Positions 8,735 through 17,387 of a stretch of 64,000 nucleotides of DNA are shown in pieces. Position numbers and translations under genes: made by a program. The DNA is from Parvibaculum sp. (GTDB lineage: Bacteria; Pseudomonadota; Alphaproteobacteria; Parvibaculales; Parvibaculaceae), in contig JAHBYL010000003.1 of assembly GCA_019635955.1 (NCBI GenBank), forward strand, positions 46,633 through 110,632. Reading direction: 5' to 3'. Below the pieces are notes generated by a model. That model was given only the letters and a program-made list of their open reading frames with translations. It made no database searches and was not told the origin of the DNA. Each line of letters begins with the position of its first letter. The stretch's first letter is position 1.

Positions 8735-10009
8735 CTAACCTCTTGCCACGCACCACGCCGCGGCATCCCAGCGCCACGAGGACATACCGCCGATCTCCAC
8801 GCCACCGAGCCAGCGGGGCGGCGGATCAAGCGAAAGATAGTCGCGCCTCCCTTCGAGACAATTCCGCCCGGCCGCCGTGATCGAAACCATGCGCCGTGGC
8901 CACTCTTCTCCCGGCTCGATCAGAAGCGGCGGCTCGCCTGCCCTGCTCATTTCGTGCACGCCGTGCCAGAACATGAGATCGCCGAGCCATGGAAGGGGCT
9001 CATGGTCTCGCATCAGTTTCGAGAATATGCGGCCGGCAGGCATGGGCCCATGCTCATGGAGCACGGTCAGGATGATGCGCTGCGTGAGAGACAATCCTGC
9101 GGCAACATCCGGCAGTTCCTGCAGATGACGAAAAAGAGCGCGGGAGAGAAACGGCAAGTCTTCGGCGCCCCCCTCCGCTATGACCCACAACTCCCTGGGA
9201 TCGGGCGCACGCAGCGCATCCCACGCACGCGCGCCCAGCTTAAACTGTGCTTCCGTAACCGGCCTTCGCCTCTCCCAGAGAAGACGGAGCGCTTCCGGCG
9301 GCAATTGCCCAAGCCCCCAGAAGGGAACGGCACCGGGAAAATCGCCTGTCGCGACGATTTCGACAAACGGGCGGCCCGAACAATCCGCCAGATGGGAAAG
9401 CAGACGGATGAGGATCAGCTGATCGTAGCTGTCATGCTCGAACCAGAGAGCAACGCGTCCATAATCCGAGACCCGCTGCAAGGCAGCTTCCTCCGCCTCG
9501 AGCTTCGCCCGCGTTTCCCTTTCTCCTTCTCCGCGCCATCTCGCATAGGCATCGGCGACGAAATGAATGCGCCGTTCGAGCCAGTCGGCGCCTGAGACGA
9601 CGGGCCCGTCGCACAAGGGATTTGAATATTCGAGGAAGGCGCCTGTAATCCCGGCGCTCCGCAAAGGCAGGGCGATATCGTTGCCGCAGCGAATGTGGAG
9701 TGTCGGCATGTCGCCATCGGGTGCCGCAGAACTCTTGATCGCGGCCTCCGCCTCGTCCAGCGACGTTATGTGCGCCTTGAGAGCAGGCCAGCTTGGAAGC
9801 TTGAGCTCGCGCGCGATCACCCATTGAGCATCGGCAAGTTTGAACGCGTCGGGATCGCCGGCCAACCTGTCATTAAGCGCGGCGACGCGGGCAAGAGCCA
9901 GAGGATCGCCGGCGGCAACCGCACGGCGCAGTTCCTTGGCGCGTTTCTTCTGCTGATCGAGATTGGGACGAAAGGGATTTGAAGCCGCACTGCGGCTGTC
10001 ATAGGTCAT
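8735..10009 (-). CDS. DUF1835 domain protein
   Basis: A 424-residue cytoplasmic protein of unknown function. The N-terminus (about 15-85) reads like the capping helices seen in ankyrin-type proteins (AKELRRAVAAGDPLALARV, then WVIARELKLPSWPALKAHI). Residues from about 100 to 250 resemble DUF1835: HIRCGNDIALPLRSAGITG, the DGPV segment and LWFEHDSYDQL. The rest resembles the DUF3658-like partner with a winged-helix flavour (LSLTQRIILTVLHEHGPMPAGRIF). Start ATG 10009 is preceded by GAGG. It converges on the dehalogenase gene with 5 bases between stops, which suggests the two arrived or moved as a unit. No catalytic role can be assigned. Confidence 0.85.
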   Translation of the reverse strand: MTYDSRSAASNPFRPNLDQQKKRAKELRRAVAAGDPLALARVAALNDRLAGDPDAFKLADAQWVIARELKLPSWPALKAHITSLDEAEAAIKSSAAPDGDMPTLHIRCGNDIALPLRSAGITGAFLEYSNPLCDGPVVSGADWLERRIHFVADAYARWRGEGERETRAKLEAEEAALQRVSDYGRVALWFEHDSYDQLILIRLLSHLADCSGRPFVEIVATGDFPGAVPFWGLGQLPPEALRLLWERRRPVTEAQFKLGARAWDALRAPDPRELWVIAEGGAEDLPFLSRALFRHLQELPDVAAGLSLTQRIILTVLHEHGPMPAGRIFSKLMRDHEPLPWLGDLMFWHGVHEMSRAGEPPLLIEPGEEWPRRMVSITAAGRNCLEGRRDYLSLDPPPRWLGGVEIGGMSSWRWDAAAWCVARG

Positions 10010-10284
10010 GGCCGTTTCCTCTTCATCGAGCGTCCGTGTCCGCCTGTCAGACTGAAAAGGAAACCGTGAAACGGGTTTTCACTTCTCTGGTCGTGGGCGC
10101 AGCCCTTTCCGCGGACATGGAGGCATCGACCAAGCCTTCAGAGAAGGCTTGCCGATTCAACGGCCAGGGTCAAGCCACCCGTCGATCTTGCCCCCCTGCA
10201 TCTCCATATCCCGCTTGATGCTTGATCTCCCGCGCCGTTCGGGCGAGTCTCGGAAACCGAGACAAGCCGGGGGAGACCGAGACC
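10010..10284. other. intergenic region between divergent DUF1835 and cytochrome b561 genes
   Basis: This 275-base gap must hold both promoters. I see no convincing promoter pair, hairpin, RNA gene or repeat, and no ORF with protein-like composition. Confidence 0.5.
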
Positions 10285-10806
10285 ATGAAGGACACCGTTT
10301 CCGTCAATTCGAGCTTCAGCACCTCTATGAAAAGCCTTCATTGGGCAATCGCGGTGCTTGTGCTGCTGATGATCTATGGCGGCTTCACGCTGAGCCGCGA
10401 AACGGCGACGCTGCATTTCGGTATCGGCATCGTCATTCTCACGCTGATGGTGATCTGGCTCGCCACCAAGAGCCGCTCGCCGCGCCCGGCCTATCCGCCC
10501 ATGCCGCGCTGGCAGGAGATCGCTGCGAAGGCCGTTCATCACAGCCTTTATGCGAGCGTGACGCTGCAGCCGGTCTTCGGCCTGATGATGGTCACGACCT
10601 CGAAGCGCGATCCCGTCGCCTTCTACGTCATTCCATTGAAGATCGCGCAGAACGACACGATCAATGCCATCGGCCACACGCTGCACGGCATCAATGCATG
10701 GATTCTGACGGCGCTCGTCGCCGTTCATATCCTTGCGGCGCTCTATCATCACTTCTTCCTGAAGGACAATGTGCTGAGGCGCATGCTTCCCTTCGCGAAA
10801 CCCTGA
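10285..10806 (+). CDS. cytochrome b561-family membrane protein
   Basis: A 173-residue four-helix b-type cytochrome of the inner membrane. Candidate haem ligands are conserved: His19 (MKSLHWAIA), His44 (ATLHFGIGI), the His85/His86 pair (AVHHSLYA) and the histidines of the last helix (AVHILAALYHHFF). Such proteins pass electrons between quinol and periplasmic acceptors or scavenge superoxide. ATG 10285 follows GGGGGAG; the start at 10222 is rejected because it adds a hydrophilic tail and has no ribosome-binding site. It lies 9 bases before the cobalamin adenosyltransferase gene, so the two may share a transcript. The partner is unknown. Confidence 0.9.
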   Translation: MKDTVSVNSSFSTSMKSLHWAIAVLVLLMIYGGFTLSRETATLHFGIGIVILTLMVIWLATKSRSPRPAYPPMPRWQEIAAKAVHHSLYASVTLQPVFGLMMVTTSKRDPVAFYVIPLKIAQNDTINAIGHTLHGINAWILTALVAVHILAALYHHFFLKDNVLRRMLPFAKP

Positions 10807-10815
10807 CCGGACAAC

Positions 10816-11406
10816 ATGGTCACGCTGAACAAGATCTATACGAAGAGCGGCGACAAGGGCACGACGGCGCTGGCAACCGGCGAGCGCGTACCGAAACATG
10901 CGCTCAGGATCGAAAGCTACGGCACGGTGGACGAGACCAATTCCGTGATCGGCATGGCGCGGCTCCACACCGCCACCCTGCCGAGGCTCGACGCCATGCT
11001 CGGCCGCATTCAGAACGAGCTCTTCGACCTCGGCGCCGATCTCGCAACGCCCGCGAAGGACGAAACGCTCGGCTATGAGCCCCTGCGCATTCTAGACAGC
11101 CAGGTGAGCCGCCTCGAGGCGGAAATCGACGAGATGAATGCGGCGCTCGCACCGCTCAACTCCTTCATCCTGCCGGGCGGTACCCCGGCCGCCGCCCATC
11201 TCCACCTTGCCCGCACCACCTGCCGCCGGGCCGAGCGGCTCGTCACTGCCCTCATGGAGGGCCCGCATGAAATGGTGAACGAGGCAGGCTTACGCTATCT
11301 GAACCGCCTCTCCGACTTCCTCTTCGTCGCCGCCCGCCACGCCAATCTGGGCGAGGATGGTATGGGCCCCGGCGACGTCATGTGGGTTCCCGGTTCCACA
11401 CGCTGA
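10816..11406 (+). CDS. pduO: cob(I)yrinic acid a,c-diamide adenosyltransferase, PduO type
   Basis: Transfers the adenosyl group of ATP to cob(I)alamin, making adenosylcobalamin. The 196-residue protein shows the PduO-type ATP-binding start (YTKSGDKGTT, residues 8-17), the trimer-interface motif GTVDETNSVIG and the cobalamin-site segment LARTTCRRAERLV followed by RYLNRLSDFLFVAAR. The product is the cofactor for the mutase at 1-818 and for the ribonucleotide reductase at 26492-28819. It precedes etfBA but is separated by a 247-base gap with its own promoter. CobA-type enzymes are a different fold, so the PduO assignment is firm. Confidence 0.95.
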   Translation: MVTLNKIYTKSGDKGTTALATGERVPKHALRIESYGTVDETNSVIGMARLHTATLPRLDAMLGRIQNELFDLGADLATPAKDETLGYEPLRILDSQVSRLEAEIDEMNAALAPLNSFILPGGTPAAAHLHLARTTCRRAERLVTALMEGPHEMVNEAGLRYLNRLSDFLFVAARHANLGEDGMGPGDVMWVPGSTR

Positions 11407-11434
11407 AGCGGCGCTTTGCCTCGAATCCCTTTCG

Positions 11435-11463
11435 TTGACAGGGAGGGGGTCTGCCACTAGGTT
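11435..11463 (+). promoter_or_regulatory. sigma-70-type promoter for etfBA
   Basis: Perfect -35 TTGACA (11435-11440), 17-base spacer and -10 TAGGTT (11458-11463), about 190 bases before etfB. The long leader downstream has no riboswitch that I recognise. Confidence 0.6.
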
Positions 11464-11653
11464 CCCGCACCGCAACAGCAGCTATGTGGCAGCGGGCGGT
11501 TTTGGCATCGTTTTCCCAAGAAAACAGCCGTTTTCAAGGCAGTGAGCCGCCGTCCAGACCTACACCAAGACCGGCGCCGAGGTTTCCGTGAGGCCCCGGG
11601 GGTTCGCCCCTTGAGTTCTCGCCGCCAAGGCAACGCGCAGGGAGTCCGCCTCG

Positions 11654-12403
11654 ATGAAAGTCCTCGTTCCGATCAAGCGAGTGGTCGACTACAACGTGAA
11701 AATCCGCGTGAAATCGGATGGCACGGGCGTCGATCTCGCAAATGTGAAAATGTCGATGAACCCGTTCGACGAGATCGCCGTTGAAGAAGCGGTGCGCCTC
11801 AAGGAAGCGGGCAAGGCGACGGAAGTCATCGCCGTGTCCATCGGCGCTCAGCAAGCCACCGAAACCATCCGCACCGCGCTCGCCATGGGCGCCGACCGCG
11901 GCATCCTGGTGAAGACGGACGACACGGTCGAGCCGATCAACGTCGCCAAGATCCTCAAGGGCATCGCCGACGCCGAGAAGCCGGACCTCATCATTCTCGG
12001 CAAGCAGGCGATCGACGACGATTGCAACCAGACGGGCCAGATGCTTTCGGCGCTACTCGGCTGGGCGCAGGGTACCTTCGCCTCCAAGGTCGAGGTCGAT
12101 GGCGGCACGCTGAATCTGACCCGCGAAGTCGATGGCGGCCTGCAGACGCTGAAGCTCAAGATGCCGGCGGTGATCACCACCGACCTCCGCCTCAACGAGC
12201 CGCGCTACGCCTCGCTGCCGAACATCATGAAGGCGAAGAAGAAGCCGATCGACGAAAAGGCGCCGGGCGATTTCGGCGTCGAGGTGAAGACCCGCCTCGA
12301 AGTCGTGAAGGTGAGCGAGCCGCCGCAGCGTTCCGCCGGTGTGAAGGTTGAAACGGCTGCCGAACTCGTATCGAAGCTCAAGGAAGCGGGAGTGATCGGA
12401 TGA
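11654..12403 (+). CDS. etfB: electron transfer flavoprotein beta subunit
   Basis: The AMP-binding subunit of ETF, which accepts electrons from acyl-CoA dehydrogenases and hands them to ETF-ubiquinone oxidoreductase. It has 249 residues with the expected start ([20 protein letters not shown]), the conserved [17 protein letters not shown] and the signature around residues 115-150 ([17 protein letters not shown]). GGGAG precedes the ATG. The stop overlaps the etfA start (ATGA), so the two are translationally coupled. Three acyl-CoA oxidising enzymes in the first 7.6 kb are plausible donors. Confidence 0.97.
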   Translation: MKVLVPIKRVVDYNVKIRVKSDGTGVDLANVKMSMNPFDEIAVEEAVRLKEAGKATEVIAVSIGAQQATETIRTALAMGADRGILVKTDDTVEPINVAKILKGIADAEKPDLIILGKQAIDDDCNQTGQMLSALLGWAQGTFASKVEVDGGTLNLTREVDGGLQTLKLKMPAVITTDLRLNEPRYASLPNIMKAKKKPIDEKAPGDFGVEVKTRLEVVKVSEPPQRSAGVKVETAAELVSKLKEAGVIG

Positions 12404-13341
12404 CGACGCTTGTTATTGCAGACCACAACAACAAGGCGCTAAACGACGCGACCGCGAAGACCGTCACCGCTGCCGCAAAGCTCGGCGGCGATGTCGTCGT
12501 GCTCGTCGCCGGCCAGGGCTGCGACGCCGTGGCCGAAGCCGCCGCGAAGCTAGACGGCGTGAAGAAGGTGATCGTCGCCGACGACGCACTTTATGCGCAT
12601 CCTGTCGCCGAGCCGCTTGCCGCGCTCGTCGTGAGCCTCGCCGGCAGCTATGACGCGATCGTCACCGCCGCCACCACCGTTGGCAAGAATTTCATGCCGC
12701 GCGTGGCCGCGCTTCTCGACGTGGCGCAGGTCTCGGAAATCACCGCCGTCCAGGGCCCGGACACGTTCGAGCGTCCGATCTATGCCGGCAACGCGATCCA
12801 GACCGTGAAGTCGACTGACGCGAAGAAGGTCATCACCGTCCGCACCACCGCCTTCCCGGCGGCGGGCCAGGGCGGCTCGGCCCCGGTCGAAAAGATCGGC
12901 GCTGCCGAGAACCCCGGCCTGTCGGAATTCGTGGGTGAAGAGCTCACGAAGTCGGACCGTCCGGAACTGACCTCCGCCAAGGTCATCATCTCGGGCGGCC
13001 GCGGCATGCAGAACGGCGAGAACTTCGCCATGCTGGAAAAGATCGCCGACAAGCTCGGCGCTGCCGTGGGCGCCTCGCGCGCGGCAGTCGATGCCGGCTT
13101 CGTCCCGAACGACTACCAGGTCGGCCAGACCGGCAAGGTCGTGGCGCCGGAGCTCTACATCGCGGTCGGCATTTCCGGCGCGATCCAGCATCTGGCGGGC
13201 ATGAAGGACTCGAAGGTCATCGTCGCGATCAACAAGGACGAAGAGGCGCCGATCTTCCAGGTCGCCGATTACGGCCTCGTGGCCGACCTCTTCAAGGCGG
13301 TCCCCGAACTCGAAGAGGAGCTCGGCAAGGCCGGTCTCTGA
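12400..13341 (+). CDS. etfA: electron transfer flavoprotein alpha subunit
   Basis: The FAD-binding subunit of ETF, 313 residues. The C-terminal FAD domain is clear: [12 protein letters not shown], the loop around [20 protein letters not shown] and the signature [20 protein letters not shown]. The N-terminal half is the Rossmann-like domain I. The ATG overlaps the etfB stop by four bases. A strong terminator follows, so etfBA forms a two-gene unit. Confidence 0.97.
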   Translation: MTTLVIADHNNKALNDATAKTVTAAAKLGGDVVVLVAGQGCDAVAEAAAKLDGVKKVIVADDALYAHPVAEPLAALVVSLAGSYDAIVTAATTVGKNFMPRVAALLDVAQVSEITAVQGPDTFERPIYAGNAIQTVKSTDAKKVITVRTTAFPAAGQGGSAPVEKIGAAENPGLSEFVGEELTKSDRPELTSAKVIISGGRGMQNGENFAMLEKIADKLGAAVGASRAAVDAGFVPNDYQVGQTGKVVAPELYIAVGISGAIQHLAGMKDSKVIVAINKDEEAPIFQVADYGLVADLFKAVPELEEELGKAGL

Positions 13342-13368
13342 CCGATAGCGCCGAAAGGGCCGAAATCG

Positions 13369-13400
13369 AAGCGCCGCCGGGCTTTCCGGCGGCGCTTTTT
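13369..13400 (+). terminator. rho-independent terminator after etfBA
   Basis: A 12-bp stem (13369-13380 with 13386-13397) and a 5-base loop, with T-rich tail TTTTTCTTT. It ends the etfBA transcript before hbdA. Confidence 0.88.
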
Positions 13401-13504
13401 CTTTACGCTGGCAGCCTTACGCGCCATTCTTTGTGAAATTTCGGGCAGATGCCCCGGCAGGGTGCGTCCAGGGGGGCGCGCCACCAATCCACGGGTTTCG
13501 AGTA

Positions 13505-14380
13505 ATGAAGTTTCGCAAGGTAGGCGTCATCGGCGCCGGACAGATGGGCAACGGTATCGCGCATGTCTGCGCGCTCGCAGGCTATGACGTCGCGCTCTAC
13601 GACATTTCGCGCGACAGGGTCGAGGCGGGCCTCGCCACCATCGACGGCAATATGGCGCGTCAGGTTTCAAGCGAACGCATCACGGTGGAACAGCGCGATG
13701 CAGCCCTCGCCCGGCTTTCTGCTGCTGAGTCCATGGAGTCGTTCGAAGATGCGGATTTCGTCATCGAATCCGCCACCGAGAACGAAGAGGTGAAACGCAA
13801 GATCTTTGCCGAACTCTGCCCGCATCTGCGCGACGACGCGCTTCTCGCGACGAACACCTCGTCCATCTCGATCACACGGCTCGCCGCCTCGACCGATCGC
13901 CCGGAGCGCTTCATGGGGCTCCACTTCATGAACCCCGTGCCGGTGATGGAACTTGTGGAACTCGTGCGCGGCATCGCGACCGACGATGACACTTATGAAG
14001 CGGTACGCGTCTTCGCGGATTCGCTCGGCAAGAAGATCGCGCAGGCCGAAGATTTTCCGGCCTTCATCGTCAACCGCATCCTGCTGCCGATGATCAACGA
14101 GGCGGTCTATACGCTTTACGAAGGCGTCGGCTCCGTTGAGAGCATCGACAAGGCAATGAAGCTCGGCGCGAACCATCCGATGGGACCGCTGCAGCTTGCC
14201 GACTTCATCGGACTCGATACCTGTCTTTCCATCATGCAAGTGCTCTATGACGGTCTTGCAGATTCGAAATATCGTCCCTGCCCGCTTCTCGTGAAATATG
14301 TCGAAGCGGGATGGCTTGGCCGCAAGACACAGCGCGGTTTCTACGATTATCGCGGCGAAAAGCCCGTACCGACGCGCTGA
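13505..14380 (+). CDS. hbdA: 3-hydroxybutyryl-CoA dehydrogenase
   Basis: NAD(P)-dependent oxidation of 3-hydroxybutyryl-CoA to acetoacetyl-CoA, 291 residues. Rossmann motif VGVIGAGQMGNGIAHVCA lies at residues 6-23. The catalytic histidine is in GLHFMNPVPVMELVELV (about residue 139), and the dimerisation domain starts at FIVNRILLPMINEAV. ATG 13505 matches family starts; an in-frame start at 13433 would add 24 unrelated residues. From memory, the order etfB-etfA-hbdA is common in Hyphomicrobiales. It may feed crotonyl-CoA formation for ccr or PHB breakdown. Confidence 0.95.
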   Translation: MKFRKVGVIGAGQMGNGIAHVCALAGYDVALYDISRDRVEAGLATIDGNMARQVSSERITVEQRDAALARLSAAESMESFEDADFVIESATENEEVKRKIFAELCPHLRDDALLATNTSSISITRLAASTDRPERFMGLHFMNPVPVMELVELVRGIATDDDTYEAVRVFADSLGKKIAQAEDFPAFIVNRILLPMINEAVYTLYEGVGSVESIDKAMKLGANHPMGPLQLADFIGLDTCLSIMQVLYDGLADSKYRPCPLLVKYVEAGWLGRKTQRGFYDYRGEKPVPTR

Positions 14381-14463
14381 GGCATCGTTTCGTTAGAGAA
14401 ACGGAATGCTGCCAATTCCTTAACCGGCCCATGCCAGACTGCGCGCCATGCGGTGAGGGACGC

Positions 14464-15015
14464 ATGGGGTTGGAGAAGATGGCCGGAAGTTTCGGAACGG
14501 GAGAGCGTGCGAGGGAAATCACGGAAGAGCCGCAAATTGTTGCGCTTCCGGAGCATCCTTCGATTATCGAACTGGCGGCCTATCTGGAGAGGCTCCGAGG
14601 CGACCGCGAGATGGCCGACCGGGGCGATATCAGGCCTTCCGAGATCGCCCGGCTCCTGCCGAACATGATCATCGCCGAGGCGGTGAAGGGCGGAGAGGAT
14701 TTCCGGGTCCGCCTTTTCGGCACGGCGCTGGTGGAATTGCTGGGCGAAGAGAGAACGGGAAAGCTCCTCTCCGAATTCGCCGAGGAAGGGGCCGCCTATT
14801 CCCACAAGAATCCGGATGCCGTACAGCGCCGCTGGCTCTTTATCACGCAGAAGGCTTTCTTCGGCCGCAAGCCCGTCTTCGTGAAGGTGCCCTTCGCGGC
14901 CTCGGGACGGCTTTATCTTATTGGCCATTGCCTGTCGGTGCCGTTGACGGCGGGCAGCAGCGAACCCACCCAGACGGTGGGCGCCATGTTCGTGACGCGG
15001 GCCGACTCCGCCTAG
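14464..15015 (+). CDS. PAS_5-type domain protein
   Basis: A 183-residue cytoplasmic protein whose middle (about 50-165) reads like the PAS_5 family of alphaproteobacteria: YLERLRGDREMADRGDIRPS, then IARLLPNMIIAEAV, FRVRLFGTALVELLG and a final beta-rich segment. There is no kinase, cyclase or DNA-binding domain attached, so it would act as a stand-alone sensor or adaptor. TGAGGGA lies just before ATG 14464; ATG 14479 is a second possible start. It ends 12 bases from the convergent tlpA stop. The ligand is unknown. Confidence 0.8.
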   Translation: MGLEKMAGSFGTGERAREITEEPQIVALPEHPSIIELAAYLERLRGDREMADRGDIRPSEIARLLPNMIIAEAVKGGEDFRVRLFGTALVELLGEERTGKLLSEFAEEGAAYSHKNPDAVQRRWLFITQKAFFGRKPVFVKVPFAASGRLYLIGHCLSVPLTAGSSEPTQTVGAMFVTRADSA

Positions 15016-15027
15016 CCCGACAGCATT

Positions 15028-15648
15028 TCAGCTATTCGGAGAGAGCCCGTAAAGGCTGAGCGCCTCGCGGATCAGCCCCTTCGCGTCCTCGCTCGCCCAA
15101 TTGGCAGGGCCCGCCATGCGGCCAATTTCGAGCCCCTCCGGCGAAATCAGGATGGTGGTGGGCAGCCCGAAGGCTGCCAGGGTGAAATTCGCCCGCGCCG
15201 AGGGGTCGTGATAGAGCGCGAGATGCCCGACGCCGATTTCGGCGAGAAACGCAGCCCCGACTTCCGGCCCCGCCGAATCCACGCTCAGCGCCAGAACCTC
15301 GAATGCCTCGCCCCCGAATTCGGCCTGAAGCCGGTCGAGTTCGGGCATTTCCTCCCGGCAGGGCGCGCACCAGGTCGCCCAGAGGTTCAGAAGGACGAGT
15401 TTGCCCTGGAAATCGGCAAGGCTCGTCTCCCGCCCCTCCCCGTCCCTGAAATTGACTGCGGGCAGCGGCACCGGCGCCGGCTTCGGCACGAAATTCGCGA
15501 CCTCGCCCTGCGCCGCCGCATCGAGCGCGGCTTGGGCCCGGCCACTCGCCGGGTTGCCGCCCCCCTGCCCGATCAGATATACCCCCCCGGCGATCAGGAG
15601 GGCCGCTCCGGCGAGCATGGCGAGCAGTTTCGGGCTTGTCTGGGGCAT
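15028..15648 (-). CDS. tlpA: TlpA-family membrane-anchored thioredoxin
   Basis: Periplasmic thiol:disulfide reductase of 206 residues. The N-terminal signal anchor (about 7-27) is followed by a linker and a thioredoxin-like fold with the active site WCAPC (about residue 92), preceded by LVLLNLWAT, and the cis-proline region FGLPTTILI. Such proteins reduce apo-cytochrome c or CuA-site thiols. The gene is divergent from argH with a 60-base gap, an arrangement I recall from related genomes, where it is often called tlpA by position. The specific partner is not predictable. Confidence 0.92.
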   Translation of the reverse strand: MPQTSPKLLAMLAGAALLIAGGVYLIGQGGGNPASGRAQAALDAAAQGEVANFVPKPAPVPLPAVNFRDGEGRETSLADFQGKLVLLNLWATWCAPCREEMPELDRLQAEFGGEAFEVLALSVDSAGPEVGAAFLAEIGVGHLALYHDPSARANFTLAAFGLPTTILISPEGLEIGRMAGPANWASEDAKGLIREALSLYGLSPNS

Positions 15649-15708
15649 TCCTTACTCTCTAATCGGCGTCCGAAGGGGGCGAACAGGCCTTCGCCCCGGA
15701 GAACAACA

Positions 15709-17097
15709 ATGAGCAACAAGATGTGGGGCGGCCGCTTCGGCGAAGGCCCCGACCGGATCATGGAGGAAATCAACGCCTCCATCGGCTTCGACCAGCGCTT
15801 CTTCGCCCAGGACATTGCGGGCTCGAAGGCGCATTGCCGCATGTTGGCCGAAAAGGGAATTATCTCAAGGGATGATGCCGACAAAATCGTCGCAGGCCTC
15901 GATGCGGTATTAAGTGAGATCGAAAGCGGCAAGTTCGAGTTCCGCCGCGATCTCGAAGACATCCACATGAATGTGGAATCGCGGCTTGCCGATCTGATCG
16001 GCGCGGCGGCAGGAAGGCTTCACACGGCACGCTCTCGCAATGACCAGGTCGCGACCGACTTCAAGCTCTATATCCGCGACACACTGGACCATCTGGACGA
16101 GCAGCTCAGCGATTTCCAGCTCGCGCTCGTCACGCGCGCGGAAGAACATGCGGCCACCATCATGCCGGGCTTCACGCATCTCCAGACCGCGCAGCCCGTG
16201 ACCTTCGGTCATCACTGCCTCGCCTATGTCGAAATGGCGGCGCGGGACCGGGGGCGGCTTGCCGATGCAAGGAAGCGCCTCAACGAGAGCCCGCTCGGCA
16301 GCGCGGCGCTCGCCGGCACCTCCTTCCCCATCGACCGCCATATGACGGCGAAGGCGCTCGGCTTCGACGGCCCGACACGGAATTCGCTCGATGCCGTCTC
16401 CGACCGCGACTTCGTGCTCGAAACGCTGTCGGCGGCGGCGATTGCCGCAACGCATCTTTCCCGGCTTGCCGAGGAAATCGTCATCTGGTCGACGCCCGGC
16501 TTCGATTTCGTGCGCCTGCCGGACAGCTTCACCACCGGCTCCTCCATCATGCCGCAGAAGCGCAATCCCGATGCCGCCGAGCTCGTGCGCGCGAAATCGG
16601 GCCGCGTGATCGGCGCGCTCACCTCTCTCCTCATCGTGATGAAGGGCCTGCCGCTCGCCTATTCGAAGGACATGCAGGAAGACAAGGAGGCGGCCTTCGA
16701 CGCGCTGGACGCGCTCTCCCTGTCGCTTGCCGCCATGACCGGCATGGTGCGGACGCTGACCGTCAACGAGACGGCCATGCGGGCCGCTGCCTCGCGCGGC
16801 TTCTCGACCGCGACCGACCTCGCCGACTGGCTGGTCCGCCGCCTCGGCCTTCCCTTCCGCCAGGCACATCACGTGACGGGTGCGCTGGTCGCCATGGCCG
16901 AGAAGAAGGGCACCGATCTCGATGGCCTGACGCTCACCGAAATGCAGGAAGTGGAGCCCGGCATCACGGATGAGGTATATTCCGTGCTCGGGGTGGACAA
17001 TTCGGTCGCAAGCCGCACAAGCTTTGGCGGCACCTCGCCCGAAAATGTTCGCGAGGCCGCAAAACGCTGGCGCGAGGCTCTGGAGACAGGCCGATAG
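15709..17097 (+). CDS. argH: argininosuccinate lyase
   Basis: Final step of arginine synthesis: argininosuccinate to arginine and fumarate. The 462-residue protein carries the superfamily signature [12 protein letters not shown] (about 280-291), the substrate-binding [13 protein letters not shown] (about 104-116), TFTHLQ-type [13 protein letters not shown], and [15 protein letters not shown] precedes ATG 15709; the open frame runs upstream to 15208 but that part is antisense to tlpA and unlike the family. lptM and lysA follow closely, so the three genes probably form an operon. Confidence 0.97.
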   Translation: MSNKMWGGRFGEGPDRIMEEINASIGFDQRFFAQDIAGSKAHCRMLAEKGIISRDDADKIVAGLDAVLSEIESGKFEFRRDLEDIHMNVESRLADLIGAAAGRLHTARSRNDQVATDFKLYIRDTLDHLDEQLSDFQLALVTRAEEHAATIMPGFTHLQTAQPVTFGHHCLAYVEMAARDRGRLADARKRLNESPLGSAALAGTSFPIDRHMTAKALGFDGPTRNSLDAVSDRDFVLETLSAAAIAATHLSRLAEEIVIWSTPGFDFVRLPDSFTTGSSIMPQKRNPDAAELVRAKSGRVIGALTSLLIVMKGLPLAYSKDMQEDKEAAFDALDALSLSLAAMTGMVRTLTVNETAMRAAASRGFSTATDLADWLVRRLGLPFRQAHHVTGALVAMAEKKGTDLDGLTLTEMQEVEPGITDEVYSVLGVDNSVASRTSFGGTSPENVREAAKRWREALETGR

Positions 17098-17110
17098 GGG
17101 GATAGTGCGA

Positions 17111-17350
17111 ATGATGACGCGAGGAACGAAAGCCGCCCTTCTGGGCCTCATTCTCGTGACGGCGCTCGCCGCCTGCGGTCGCAAGGGCGAGCTTGAACCG
17201 CCACCCGGCGCGGCACCGCAGCCCGTTGCCGAGACGACCCCGACCGCCGAGGAAATCCTCGGCGACGAGCCGCCTATCGACGCCCGTCCGATCGAAAAGG
17301 ATTTCGACGAGATCGCGCCGCGCCGCCGCGTCGACAGCTACAACTACTGA
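17111..17350 (+). CDS. lptM: small LptM-like lipoprotein
   Basis: A 79-residue lipoprotein. The signal peptide ends in the lipobox LAAC (Cys22), followed by GRKGELEPPP, the typical start of LptM-type proteins, which associate with the LPS-export translocon LptDE. Two ATG codons are adjacent (17111 and 17114). It sits 13 bases after argH and 37 bases before lysA; a small lipoprotein directly before lysA is widely conserved in proteobacteria. The downstream part is proline- and acid-rich and probably disordered. The role in LptDE maturation is inference from the family. Confidence 0.85.
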   Translation: MMTRGTKAALLGLILVTALAACGRKGELEPPPGAAPQPVAETTPTAEEILGDEPPIDARPIEKDFDEIAPRRRVDSYNY

Positions 17351-17387
17351 GCGTTCTCCGGCGGAGCGCACCCAACCGGACGCCGAC

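Noticed and set aside
10010..10284. Small coding frame of 79 codons (9979-10218)
   Set aside because: It overlaps the start of the DUF1835 gene, lacks a ribosome-binding site and has no protein-like pattern.
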